A stretch of 64,000 nucleotides of DNA from Cymbidium sinense (GCA_021442155.1 CM038214.1:137616040-137680039), one strand, 5' to 3'. Positions 11,231 to 23,190 are shown, counted from the stretch's first letter. Numbers and translations: made by a program. Notes: generated by a model from the sequence alone, not told the origin.

Positions 11231-14200
11231 ATTTCAAATCTGCCAAAGTTAAATCCAATGCTAAATGATCATTCTACCCTTTGGTCAAGGGCATCACATG
11301 AGACAAATCACCTATCTAAATGGTCATTTCCACTTGGTACTCTCCAATGGTCCACCTAGGCACTAGATGCTGCCAACCCACCTTGGGGTGGTTGGGTCAC
11401 ATGACCCATGGGAGGTTAAATCACCTCACTCTTCCCATTGGAGTGTTTGAAACCCATAGCACACCCACGATTCCTCCTTGGCATCCAGCTCCACGCCTTC
11501 AAACAACCAAGCTGAGCTAACTCACCTCCTTCCTGCCACCCATGACTCCCTAAGATGGTTAGACAACCACTAGAAGCCAAACCAAATCCCATCATTCGAT
11601 CAAGATGAATATGGGTATACATCCCCTCATTTCCACTCAAACACACACAAAAATCATTCCTTAGATCCATAGCTACACAAGACAAGCCACCGGAGCCATT
11701 CCTAATCTTCTTCCTCAATCAAAATGACATTCCTATCCGCCTCAAATATGACAATTTCCAACCTAACTTACCCATTTCTCAATCAAACTCAAATTAACTT
11801 TGCACGACCTTCCTTCTAGGAAAGAAAGAATGAATTATCTCTAAGCTGAAAGCACCGGAGGTAGGACTTCAATCAAAGTCAAGCTCCAAATCATCGATTC
11901 ATGGCCTTTTGAGTGAACGTCGAGGAATTGATCCAGTTATTGCTCAACAAGGATTCATCTCCACTAGATGAAGCTCCCTCAATCATTTGAGCCATCAGTC
12001 TTGATTTCCAGTGAGGTATGCTTCCAAAACTGATCCTTAGGAAAAAAGTGGGTTGGAGGTCTTTGAAGAAAACTTGCATCTCATGTGATCTTGACCATTG
12101 GATCCCATCTGATTGATGTTGTGAAGGTGTGGGATCCTTTTGGAGTTGATTTGAGATCGCAAGCTATCAAGAGGAAATGGAGACTATTCTCCCCGTGTGA
12201 TGTTAGATCACCCACCATCCTTTCCGTGTGATCGAAATGGATGAGCATGATTAGATCCACTAGATTGATCTGATTTAATCCTAAGCTATGGAATTAATCA
12301 TAGCCATCCCATCTTAGATCAAATGGTGGATGAGAAAGCATCCGCCGCCACATGAGTCTGATAAGTTTAAGTAGCCAACCTTGCGCGTGGAAAGCGTCAT
12401 AGCATGCCATGTGGCACTAATAGGATTATGCTTTAATTAGGAAATTAATCATTTTTAATGGTTGAAACTTCTAAAAATCATAAAAATTTATAGAGAAATA
12501 AAAAAAATACAAATAACTACTCATTTTAAAGGTATTTCATAGGAGAATTAATTAAAAATGATCATAACTATTTTTGAATAGTAATTAAGGTTTAATTATA
12601 AAATTAATTTGCTTAATTACTTCTTAATTACTTGAGCAATTAATCCTAAAATTTGTGGGTTAATTTAATGGGATAACCTCTACCTCCCATGATTTTCTTG
12701 GGATTTATTGCTCAATTAATTAAGAAAATTGATTAATTAAAGCTTAACTACTCTTTTAAGTGAATTGATGATTAATTAATCCCATGAATAGTAATAAATT
12801 GTTTAATTAAGTTTATTAATCATTTTTAAACAGCAAGTGATGTAAGGAATAGGGTTGGGATCCCTTTCCCTAAGTTTAATTCACCCTTTTTTAAAACAAA
12901 ATTAATTGAGATTTAACTAGTTAATTAAATCACTTAATCAAATTGAAGTCATAATCACATCGAGCTTAATTAATCATGGGTAAATCTTGGTGTTAATAAC
13001 ATAAAGGAGTTTAATGAAATTATGGTTAGTCCATATGTGTGGGAAAACCATAAGAGTAATTAATTAAGTCCTTTAATCTAGTTAATTATTAATCATGAGT
13101 CAATTGCATTAGGCCCCTTTTATTTCTTAAGATCTTTACAAGTTTATTTTCATGCATATCATGTTGTCTCATAATTATTTAGTAAATTACTTTAAGGTGA
13201 AATAGGTAAGGGTAATTAATTCATCTAATTAAGGTTTCAACTTAATTAACTCATAAAATCAACTTAATTACATTTCCATAAATTAAATCAAATTATTAAT
13301 GTGGGAATGGATTTAAAACAACAAGTGATGATTTCTCTTCTCCTTTTAAATAAAATCAAATCCAAAACCTAATTAATAAGAAGCTTTTGCTTTTTAAATA
13401 ATCTATTTGATTTGATTGTCCTTAAGAACTAGTTTGTTTGAATGAATCACATGCTTGTATTTGATTGTCCTCTTTCCAATTATGTTAAATTGGTATGTCA
13501 TTTGAATTCGTGCATCCATCTTTTCAAAATCAAGTAAAATAAAATGGATTCCCTTTATGTAAGCTTGCATGTGTTGATTTAATTTAATATATTATCTATT
13601 ATCACTATTAAATCCAAATGTATTTAAAGGCTTATAAATGAATAATAATATGTGTTATGATGCTAGTTATAAATACATAAGTGGATGTACTTATAGCTTA
13701 AGTGTATGAATGTTAAGTTCTCTTTCCTCTATTCATGTGTTGATTTATATAAGATTGAATGATAATGGGTATATAGTCTAGACATCCCGAATATGAGGTT
13801 TTATTAGCTATCCCAATGAGGTCATTTGATTACCTCACTTCTTTGTTTTAACAATGGCACATACCCATTTGATTTCACTCTTATGTATTTCAACATTAGA
13901 ATTTGGATAAAGCTTTAATTAATATATATAAATGATTCAATAAAAAATATACAATCATATGCATGTTACATGTGATGGATAAAAATTGATTTAATATATG
14001 TCATGTGGTAGTAATTGAACTAAATAAATCTTAAGATGCCTTTCATTTTGAATAGGATTATTTAAAGTGAACCTAAACTTAGGATTAATTAAATCATTTA
14101 ATAAGTCATTCATTAAAGAGAAATAAATCAAATTAATATACTTTATAAAGTGACTAAGGATGAAAGAGGGAAATCCTCTTTTCCTCTCTTTATAACACTT

Positions 14201-14920
14201 TGTTGCTAAGTGTAATCAAATGAAACAAAAGAAAACACAAACTAAAATTCTCATATCAATTAAACTACTTCAAGTGAAATCAATCTTTCTTATTAAATTG
14301 AATTTTTACACATAAAAAATACAACTCTAATGCCCAACTAGACTTACCACACAAGCCTTAATACACACATTAGAATTAAGTCACCACTTCTAGCTCTAAG
14401 TTAATATAATTATAGTTATACTTTCATATTCTAGGTTGTATAATGGTAGACCTCAGCAACCAATTTTTTTTTCTCAAGTTGTACGACGGTACCCGACCAC
14501 ATCATCCTTTTATTCTTTTACGATAGTTTATATAGTTGTTTGATGTTATGTTTACATTGTGCATTAGGACAACATGCTTTTATAGTTTCTTAAATGATTG
14601 ATGCTTTAATGTGTGGCTTGGATAATGATTAGGTTCTTAGAATAAAATTAACATTTCTAACCAACTAATCACCCATAACTAAATTTTAAACAACTCATAA
14701 CCTCATCATAAAGCCTAAGACATAAATAAGATAATTAAAAGATTTAGCAACGCCTTAGCTATATGTTTGTATGTTTCACATCATGCATGCATATTCTTTC
14801 TCTCTCTTGAACATGAAGGATCTCCATCCTGTCTCGATAAAGGAATGCTAGACCTGAGGGCATCCCTTGTGGTGGAGAACAACTTCTAGCTTATTACACC
14901 ATAACTTATTTCATCATGCA

Positions 14921-15140
14921 TTTAGGTCCTCTTGCCTTATTCATTGAATCTTCTTAACATCATCCTTTCTTTTTAGAGTTTGGAGATGTTGATCCTCAAT
15001 TAGGCAAGGGTTCTTAGACTCATAATGTTGACTCATACACATGGGTCAAGTAACTCTAGATAGTCTATATCTGCCTACATCCACTGTAATGTGAAGAGGC
15101 AGTTGTGCTCAGTCGTCCCTAGGAGTAAGTCTTCATCATT
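14921..15140 (-). pseudogene. active-site half of retropepsin, copy A
   Basis: The minus strand matches copy C (43525-43625) through AATGATGAAxACTTACTCCTAGG and ACATTACAxTGGATGT.GGCAGATATA, where copy C reads FNDEYLLLGMTKHN. It then runs on with a degraded 'vniMsLRTL...IeDQhLQTL' type segment (about 15030-14970), typical of sequence after the catalytic DPG/DSG of Tat proteases. Array 1 begins immediately upstream, so gag is missing. Confidence 0.6.
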
Positions 15141-16962
15141 GAATGTAAGTAAATAAAAACCTAAACCTAAACAATAAAAATAAAATAAAACCTAAAAATA
15201 AAAAAAAAAATTAAATAAAACCAAAACCCTCAACTAAAAAATCCTAAACTTAAAATAAACAAAATAAAATAAACCTAAACCTAAACTAAAATAAATAAAA
15301 CCTAAACTTGAACCAAAACCTAAACCCTAAAATAAATAAAATAAAATCTACCAAAAATAAACTTAAACCTAAATTAAAAATAAAAACCTAAAAAAAAACT
15401 AAACATAAACCTAAAAAAATACCTAAACTTAAAAATAAAATAAAAATAAAACTAAACTAAAATAAACCTAAACCTAAACCTAAACTAAAAAATAAACTAA
15501 AATAAAAAACCTAAACTAAAATAAATAAACCTAAAATAAATAAACTAAACTAAATAAAAATAAAAATAAACTAAAAAAACTACAATATATAAAAAATAAA
15601 CTAAATAAACCAAATCTTACTAACTTAAAATAAAAAAGATATATAAAAATATTAAAATATATAAAAAAAATTGTAAACCCTAAACTCTAAAACCTAAACC
15701 CTAAACCCAAAACCCTAAAACCTAAACTTAAACCCTAACCAACTAAACCCTAAACAATAAAACTCAGAAAACCCTTAACCCTAAAGTTAAACCTTAAACC
15801 CTAAACCATAAGCTAACCCTAAACCTTATTCCCTAAACCCAAGAACCCTATAATTATAAAGCCTAAACATTAAACCCTAAACCTTAAACCATAAACTTAA
15901 AAAAAAACCCTAAACCCTAAACTAACCACAAACCTTAAACCCTAATCCCTAGAAAGCTAAAACCTAAACATAAACTAAATAAATCTAAAAATTAAATGAA
16001 TTAAATATCTAAACCAAAATAAAATAATAAAATAAAATAAAAAGATAAACTAAAGCCTGTAAACCTAAACCTAAAAAAGAAAATAAAATAAAAAATAAAA
16101 ATAAAGTAAAATAAAATAAATAAAAACCTAAACTAAACTAAAATTAAAAAACCTAAATAAAATAAAAACTAAACATAAGATAAAATAAATTAAAAGCTAA
16201 ATAAATGCTTAATCCTAAATAATAAACCTAAAAATAAAACCTAAAAATATATAAATAAATAAAACTAACCTAAAGAAAACCTAAACCTAAAATAAATATA
16301 AAATAAACCTAAACCTAAACAAAAAAAACTAAACTAAATTAAAAGAAAAACTGAACCTAAACCAAAACCTAAACCTAAACCTAAACAAAATAAAATAAAG
16401 CAAACTAAAAATAAACCTAAACTTAAACCAAAAATCAAAACCTAAAGATAAAGCTAAAATAAAAACCTAAAACCTAAACGTAAAAAATAAAAAAATAAAA
16501 CCTAAACCTAAACCTAAAAAATAAAATAAAATAAAAACTAACCTACAAAATAAACCTAAACCTAAAAAAAGAGAAATAAAATAAAATATAAACCTAAAAT
16601 AAATAAACTAAACTAAATAAAAATAAACCTAAATAAAAATAAAAAATAAAATAAACTAAAATCTATAATGAATAAACTAAATAAACCTAAACATACCGGT
16701 TTACTTAATTTTTTTAAAACCATAAATTTTAAATCCTAAACCCTAAACCCTAAACCTATTATACTAAACCCTAAACCTTAAACCATAAACCCAAAACCCT
16801 TGAACCCTAAACCATAAAAGCATAAACCCTAAAACCCTAAACCCTAAACCCTAAACTTTAAATCCCAAACCCTAAAGCTTAACCTAAAATAACTAAACAA
16901 ATTAAAAAATAAACCTAATCCCTAAAACCTAATAAATTGAAACCTAAACCTAAAAACCCTAA

Positions 16963-17388
16963 GAATGGGCGTAACCTGAACAATAATGTCAACCAGCTCA
17001 CCCAGATCTAGGAGGAAAAGTGAGAAGGTGGTTTTATAGTGTGGTGGCACAATGTGAGGTCGTGATATGGAGGTGGTTGTTAGAGCAAGGGTGCTTACTG
17101 AGGTGGGAGGAGCCAGAGGTTACAACTGGTGGAGATGGAGATATGATGGTGGATCCCGCCACTGAGAGGTCGGTAGTTTTGATGGGAACTGAGAATCAAT
17201 AACGCCCAATCCGCTTATGGAATTGTGTCTTTATAGTAGAGACAGTTCTAGTTAACTAGGGTTTTTGATTTATTCTATGCATGCTCATTTTTTGATCTAT
17301 GTCATCACTTGTGTCTTAGAAAAGTTGGTGTGTTACATGGTTGATAAAATCTAAAAGAAGAAATCTCAAATTGTTCTCTAAAAAAAAT
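16963..17388 (+). pseudogene. glycine-rich RNA-binding protein 3' fragment, copy 1
   Basis: The fragment starts GAATGGGCGTAACCTGAAC right after CCCTAA. It reads as the end of the RRM (a decayed 'NGqNLdgrnItVNeAQ' with the Glu codon now CAG, followed by a stop), then a decayed Gly-rich domain (GYNWWRWRYDGGSRH, SFDGN), then 3' UTR with TGCATGCTCATTTTTTGAT and TATGTCATCACTTGTGTC. It ends in TTCTCTAAAAAAAA before CCCTAAA resumes. It is the complement-oriented counterpart of the copies in arrays 2 and 3 and is the most degraded. GRP7/GRP8-type proteins bind RNA through one RRM; here the RRM start is absent, so this is a gene fragment. Confidence 0.75.
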
Positions 17389-18653
17389 AAACCCTAAACT
17401 AAAACCTGAAGCCTCAACCTAAAACCTAAACCCTAACCCTAAAACCCTAAACCCTAAAAAACCCTTAAACCTAAACAAAACCTAAACCCTAAACCCTAAA
17501 CCCTAAACCCTAAACCACCCTAAACCCTAAACCCTAAATCAGAAACTAACCATAAACCTAAAAAAGCTAAAACCTAAACCTTACCTAAATAAAACCTAAA
17601 AATAAAATTAAAAAAATTTAAACCAAAATAAAATAAATAAAGACATAAACTAAAACCTATACCTAAAAAAAAAAAATAAAAAAATAAAACTAAACTAAAA
17701 TAAAATAAATAAAAACATAAACTAAACAAAAAATAAAAAATAAAAAAAAAATTAAAACTAAACTAAAAATAAACCTAAAATAAAATAAAATGAAACTAAA
17801 TAAAAACCTAAACCTAGAAAGCAAACCTTGAAATAAAACCTAAACATAAATAAATATAAAACCTAAACCCTAAACTAAAGAAAACTAAACCTCAAAAAAT
17901 AAAATAAACCTAAACCTAAACTAAAATAAACTAAATTAAAATAAATAAAACCTAAACCTAAACCTAAAATAAACATAAACATAACTACTAAACTAAAATA
18001 AAATAAATAAAATAAAATTAAACCTAAACTAAAACATACACCTAAACTAAATAAAATAAAATTAAACCTAAACTAAAACATAAACCCAAAAATAAACCTA
18101 AAATAAAATTCTAAAATCTAAAAAAATAAAAATAAAATCTAAACCTAAACTTAAAAATAAAAAATAAAACTTTAAAATAAAAAATAAAATAAAAATAAAG
18201 CTAAACTAAAAAAAACCTAAACCTAAACATAAGCTAAGAGAATAAACTAAAATAGAAAACATAGACTAAAATAAATAAGCCTAAAATAAATAAACTAAAC
18301 TAAATAAAAATAAAAATAAACTTAAATAAAAATAATAAATAAATAAAAAATAAACCTAAACATATTGGTTTACTTAATTTAAAAAAAAATAAAAATAAAA
18401 AAATAAAAAAACCTAACCCTAAACACTAAACCCTAAATCCTAAACCTATAACCCAAAACCCAAACCCAAACCTAAACCCTAAACCCTAAATCAAAAAACC
18501 AAAAAATCTAAAACCTTAAATAAAACCAAAAAAATAAAATAAATAAAAAAACTACACTTAAATAAAATAAAAAAACCTAAAATAAAATTGAAACCTAAAC
18601 CTAAAAGTAAAATAAAATAAAAACTAAAAACTAAACTAAAATAATAAAATAAA

Positions 18654-18866
18654 GATTTAGATACATAATGCATTTAATATATATTTCATCAAACTTTAAT
18701 ATTTACAAAACTAGCACTTTCCCATGCATAAAAGGTGCATTTCACTTAGAAAAGTAACAAGGGTGGTATTTTGATGTAATAATAAAGATTTAGGTGGTAT
18801 TTAAGTAAAAATTAAAGTTTGGGTGAAATATGTAAATGCATAAGAATTGCATGGTATGTATAAATC
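18654..18866. mobile_element. MITE-like inverted-repeat insert in array 1
   Basis: The only non-telomeric insert in array 1 other than the GRP piece. The left end GATTTAGATACATAATGC and the complement of the right end (GATTTATACATACCATGC) match. The match continues, with small gaps, through ATATTTCA..CAAACTTTAAT.TTTAC, giving imperfect terminal inverted repeats of about 45-50 bp in a 213-bp element. No clear target-site duplication can be seen in the repetitive flanks. No coding capacity. Confidence 0.55.
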
Positions 18867-19125
18867 CTTTAAAATAAACCTAAAATAAAATACCTAAATA
18901 AAATAAACCTAAATGTAAAATAAAATAAAATGAACCTAATGTAAAATAAAAACTAAATAAAAACCTAAACCTAAAAAATAAACCCAAAAAAAGTAAATTG
19001 AATAAACCAAACCTAAACCAAACCTAAAACTAAACAAAATAAAATAAACTAATTAAAATAAGCTAAACTTAAATAAATAAAACCCAAACATAAACATATA
19101 AATTGCTAAACCCAATTAGTTTAGG

Positions 19126-19796
19126 CTCTAGGTTTAGGGATTCTAGGGTTAGTTTAACTTATTACTTAGCACAAGTTTAGGGTCAGGGGATTGTGGTTTA
19201 GGGTTTAGTTTATTGGGGCTTTAGTTTATAGTTTTCATTCTTAAGGTGGATTTAGGGCTTTTAGGGTTTAGCCAGGGGTGGTTTAGGCCTAGGGGCCTTG
19301 GCCTTTAGCTTAGCTACCATTTAGCCTAGCCTTATTTACAGCCTTTTAAAGCCTAGTTGCCTTAGCTCAACCTTTCCAGGAGCTCAGGGCCTTCTTAGCC
19401 TAGCCTACGCCTACCATGCCTAGATCTTTAGCCTAGGTCATCAATAGGCCTCCTTACCATTAGCCTAGCTTACCAGCCCATTAGGGCCCAGGCCTAGCCT
19501 TTGCATCAGCCTAGCTTCAGCCCAGGCATGGCCCATGGCTCAGGCCTCTAGGTCATTTAGTCATCAGTAACTAGCCTCATGTTGGCCAGATCTCCAGCCT
19601 AGGCTGCTCATCTAGCCAGGCTCTTAGCCTTAGCTCAGCCTAACCATTAGTCATTAGCTTACTAGGCCTAGCCTAGCCTCACTACCAGCTCAGCCATTTC
19701 AGTCAGTTTGGCCTTAGGATCACACTTTGCTGGCCTGCTTCAGCTCAGCCTAGGCCTTTGCCAATTTCAGCTCAATCAGGTCAAAAGCTCATCTAG
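19126..19796 (+). repeat. TTTAGGG flip and GC-rich CCTAG-type island
   Basis: After the strand flip, 19130-19280 reads GGTTTAGGG / GGGTTTAG. From about 19285 it becomes GC-rich with recurring AGCCTAG, CAGCCTAG and GCCTAGCC words. Similar islands lie in arrays 2 and 3. The sequence runs into the gap. The 19708 open frame is a translation of this repeat into the Ns. Confidence 0.75.
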
Positions 19797-19896
19797 NNNN
19801 NNNNNNNNNNNNNNNNNNNNNNNNNNNNNNNNNNNNNNNNNNNNNNNNNNNNNNNNNNNNNNNNNNNNNNNNNNNNNNNNNNNNNNNNNNNNNNNN
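19797..19896. other. assembly gap (100 N)
   Basis: Exactly 100 N, the usual scaffold placeholder. It lies between array 1 with copy A (minus) and copy B (plus), so their relative orientation and distance are not proven by sequence. Confidence 0.99.
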
Positions 19897-21066
19897 CATT
19901 GATTTCAAAAGGATTGCTATTGCTAGTTTGGGTACATATGGTTAAGGGATTGACTTGGCAATTTGTGACAATTGATCAACCTAGGGTTATCAACAATCAT
20001 GAGAGATGGGCTTAGTTCAATCAATTTGGGCAAGATTAAAACTTGGCTCAAATAGGTCAAATTGGCCACTATGGGTCAAGTGGACCAATTGGGTTTTGTT
20101 GGCTTTATTTTGGGTTGAGTTTGATTTAGTTGAGTTTATATATGGATTTGGGATTGATATATAAATTCAATTGCAATTGGCCTGGGTTCAAATGGGTTTT
20201 GGTTCATTTGAACATTTCAAGTCAAAAAGGTTAAGTTGGGTTTGACTTGGGTTGATTTTGGTTTGGCTTGATGATTGTAGATTTCATTTATATTTATGAA
20301 TATGATTGAAGGTATGATTGATTCATGAGAAAATCAATTGAATTTGTGTTTTGGAATGAAGGAATTTGGCTAAGTCCATGGAGTAGGTTCATGAGGCTTA
20401 TGTTTTGATTTTGATTTGGTTTGATTTAGTTTTGATGATTTAAATGTATATTTCATTTAAATTTGTGAGGATGATTGAAAATATGATTGATTTGTGAGAA
20501 AATAAATTGCATTTGACTTGATTTGGAGTAAGATTTGGCTAAATCCATGCGATAGGTCATATGACTTAGGAAGGGTTTTGATTTAATTTGATTTGGTTTT
20601 GTTTAGTTTTGATCATTTGAGTGTAGATTTGATTTATATTTAGGAAGATGATTGAAGATATAAATTTATATGTGAAAATCAATTGATTTTGGATTTAGTT
20701 TTTATTAAGATTTGGCTAAGTCCATGGGATAGGTCATATGGCTTAGGAAAGGTTTCAAGTTTGATTTGATCATCAATCATTTGGTTTTGGAATTTGGGTT
20801 TGGATTTGGATTTGAATTTGATGTTTGAATTGAACTTGAGGTATGGTTTGAGAAGGTGAACATGGATTAGATTTTTGGTTATAGGGTAGGTGGATTATCC
20901 TTCCCAGGCATAACCTAATCTTATGGTTAACCCTTCTAAGTCTTTAAGCTTAGGTTAAGTGTTTACCTAATTTTTAGAAGTGTCTTATAACTGGGAAGTC
21001 TTAGTGTCTAGAAGACTCTAAGTCTAAGATGGGAAGATTGAATGCACTCCAAAAGTGAGGACAACA
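19897..21066 (+). mobile_element. block X right part, copy B
   Basis: The complement of copy A 9449-10600, in the same element-sense order: GGTCAA words (to about 20110), ~170-bp tandem repeat, then GAGAAGGTGAACATGG and GGCATAACCTAATC..., ending GACAACA at 21066. Everything left of 19897 is lost in the gap. Confidence 0.8.
20340..20760 (+). repeat. ~170-bp tandem repeat in block X, copy B
   Basis: TTTGGCTAA.TCCATG begins at 20365, 20534 and 20711 (spacing 169 and 177). Each is followed by AGGTCATATG.CTTAGG and a TTGATTTGGTTT segment. Confidence 0.85.
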
Positions 21067-21326
21067 AGCCTTAGGCTCCATAGTGTATCTTGGAGATAAA
21101 TGATTTGAAGATCGAAGCAAAGTTTCACATTATAGACATAGATACATCTTTCAACATTTTGCTTGGGAGACCATGGATACATGAGAACAACATAGTTCCA
21201 TCCTCTCTACACCAGTGTATAAAGTTTATGAGAGGTGGGATCATCTACTATGTCAAAGGAGATCTCAAGCCATTTACAGTTCATGAGGTCGGCATATATG
21301 GGGATGTAGCTTACTACCTCCCTTAA
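21067..21326 (+). pseudogene. retropepsin C-terminal half, copy B
   Basis: After AGCCTTAGG (ALGS) and one frameshift, an open stretch reads EINDLKIEAKFHIIDIDTSF and NILLGRPWIHENNIVPSSLH, then YYVKGDLKPFTVHEVGIY and a TAA stop. 'yN.LLGRPWiH....vpStlHQ' is the diagnostic end of plant Tat/Athila proteases. The catalytic DPG/DSG half is absent here; in copies A and C it lies on the other side of block X. Confidence 0.85.
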
Positions 21327-22425
21327 AATCAAGAAGTCTATTCTCATGAACTTGGCCAAAGTTTAAAAAAAAAAAAAAGAAAAAAAAAAAAAAAAGAGAA
21401 AATGAAAAAAGAAAATAAAGGGGAAGAAATAGACTTGGAAGTGGATCATGACATTAGATTCCACCCACAGTTACTACTCCATTCAACATAAGGGTAGGAT
21501 GACTTGACCACCACAGGGAAAAGGCTAGTTTAGAGGCAGTCCTAGGGGTGGAAAACCTCCTTATTGGCCACCCAATAGAAGATATGTCCCAGCTACCAGG
21601 AGTACACCTGCTATCCATATAGACTTAGAATCTAGTTCATAGGATGAATCTTATATGGTTAGCACACCAGCTAGCTCTTCTCAGTAGTAAATTCTCTTGG
21701 AGGTGACACTTGAGCCAGATAGTGATGAAGACCAGGCTCCAAAGCAAAGCATAAGTTTATCCAAGTCTATATGTGAAATAGTTAGGCATCAGTTGGGAAC
21801 CTTAGCTCTAACCCCACTTTTCCTAAAAAAGCTGAGGTTTTGGCAGTTAAGGAAGCTCTTAAGTCATCCATAGGTGTGAAGACTCAGAGGTTCTTTCTGG
21901 GAGCATCATCCTCAAGTCAAGAAGTTGATGTAGAACTTGAGGATGATTTATATAAAGATTTAATAGAATTACCTTTTGATTGGTACTTGCCTTGTGTTCA
22001 TAATTTAGCAAAGAAAGGGTTAATCCCACATACTTGGTTAAAGCATAGGTTAGACTACTTTGAAAGAATATGGAACAAATGCAAAAGCTCTCAATCAAAG
22101 ACTAGGATTGGTATAGTGGGTCTAGTCGATGATGATCATTACTGCTTAGTCATCACCAATCATTTCGAATCTGATAGTTTATTTTATAATCACATTAAAT
22201 CATGTGAGGAGCTGTGCTTAGAGACTTCAGATGATCTAGATGATTTTGAAGTTAAAGATGCACCGTCAAAGTTTGAAGAAGAGATCAAGTCAACCATCAG
22301 AGCTCAAGGAAATCAATTTAGAACCAAGAAGATCCACATACAACAATTCTTTGTTGAATGAAATTGAAATCAATGACTTAGTTAGGATATATTGAGTTTT
22401 AAGGACTACATTTTGAGTTATGAAG
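21327..22425 (+). pseudogene. protease-RT linker, copy B (Lys-rich run and acidic region)
   Basis: An A-rich run at 21363-21420 would encode Lys/Glu-rich residues. A degraded tract follows (to about 21800; it includes a decayed PATRSTPAIHID-like stretch). A 173-codon open frame (21840-22361) then reads LPFDWYLPCVHNLAKKGLIP and CLETSDDLDDFEVKDAPSKF, the acidic segment shared with copies A and D. Function unknown; it is part of Pol between protease and RT. Confidence 0.65.
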
Positions 22426-23190
22426 AGATGCGGTTTGGCTCTCATGGTCCATAAACTAGTAATAGAGCCTACTGCTAACCCTATCAAGCAAGCTCCTATC
22501 TGCATGCAATTAAACATAGAGCAATAGGTCATTTGAAGTCAAGAAGTTGATTGATACTAACTTCATCCAAGAAGTAAAATACCCTACCAGGTTAGCCAGT
22601 GTCTTCTTAATTAAGAAAAAGAATGGACAAATTCACATATGTATCGATTTTAGGGATTTAAATAAGGCATGTTCAAAAGATGAATTTTCCGACCAATCTC
22701 ATAGCTATGGTGGAGATTTCTTCATCTTATGCAGTCTTCTCTTTTATGGATGGCTCATCTGGATATAACCAAGTAAAGATGGCCCCTGAAGATGAAAGAA
22801 ACACTACTTTTAGAACCCCATCGTAATATATGCTATAAGGTCATGCCTTTTTATCTTAAAAATGCGGGTGCTACATTCTAGTGGGATGTAACTTGATTCT
22901 TTGATGAACTTTTTCATCATAGAGTCAAGTGCTATGTCAATGATTTCGTGGTCAAAAGTAGAGAAAAGGAAGACCATCTCTTTGACTTGAGAATAGTTTT
23001 CAAATAATTAAGATAATTTAACTTCAAATGAACCCTCTGAAGTGTGCATTTGGATTAGCTTCAGGGAAACTCCTTGGGTTTGTTGTCTGACACAAGGGAA
23101 TTAAAATCGATCCTCAAGGTGATATTAGAAATGCCACCCCTAAAAGTTTAACTCAACTTAGATAATTCCCTTGGTATCTAAGATGCTTTA
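22426..23190 (+). pseudogene. reverse transcriptase, copy B, YVND motif
   Basis: Boxes in order: CGLALMVHKLVIEPTANPIK, then TNFIQEVKYPTRLASVFLIK and the substrate box ICIDFRDLNKACSKDEF. Next come FMDGSSGY (motif A Asp kept), KMAPEDER, and VMPFYLKNAGATF followed by a stop. The catalytic YxDD reads YVND at 22933-22944, so the first Asp is Asn. After it come VVKSREKEDHLFDL and the degraded connection box PKSLTQLR (about 23143-23160). At least three frameshifts and several stops. Confidence 0.9.

Larger units (their letters stand above)
9449..14920 (-). mobile_element. block X, copy A: 5.5-kb non-coding insert inside protease
   Basis: Read on the minus strand it starts TGCATGA (14920) and ends AGGTCAACA (9449), so it has TG...CA ends. 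The same ends occur in copy E (TGCATGA at 57900), copy B (GACAACA to 21066) and copy C (AGGTCAACA to 48954). It holds AT-rich DNA, a stretch near 11.2-12.4 kb with ordinary base composition, a TTGACC-rich cluster and a ~170-bp tandem repeat. No coding sequence was recognised; the 100-codon frame at 11416-11718 is not conserved. It could be a giant solo LTR, an intron-like insert or another non-autonomous element. I see no clear 5-bp target duplication. Confidence 0.6.
6428..15140 (-). mobile_element. Tat-lineage Ty3/gypsy copy A (minus, truncated, inactive)
   Basis: Read on the minus strand the order is: protease start (15140-14921), block X (14920-9449), protease end, linker, RT, RNase H, archaeal-type RNase H, then the telomere-like tract. 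Integrase is absent. Telomere-like array 1 adjoins the protease start, so gag is gone too. Stops and frameshifts occur in every domain. The second RNase H after the first defines the Tat branch of plant gypsy elements. Confidence 0.8.
15141..19125 (-). repeat. telomere-like array 1 (CCTAAA on + strand)
   Basis: About 4 kb of degenerate CCCTAAA, CCTAAA and AAATAAA words. True 7-bp CCCTAAA runs cluster at 15670-15960, 16735-16890, 17390-17540 and 18410-18490. Between them the repeat decays to AATAAA/CCTAAA with almost no G on the + strand. It contains a GRP gene fragment (16963-17388) and a small inverted-repeat element (18654-18866). At about 19115-19130 the strand flips to TTTAGGG. Confidence 0.9.

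Noticed and set aside
11416..11718. 100-codon minus-strand frame in block X copy A
   Set aside because: The equivalent stretches in copies D and E do not keep the frame, so it is chance.
9449..14920. Calling block X a solo LTR with target-site duplication
   Set aside because: TG...CA ends are present but I could not find a matching 5-bp duplication, and copies differ at the left edge. Kept as one of several hypotheses.
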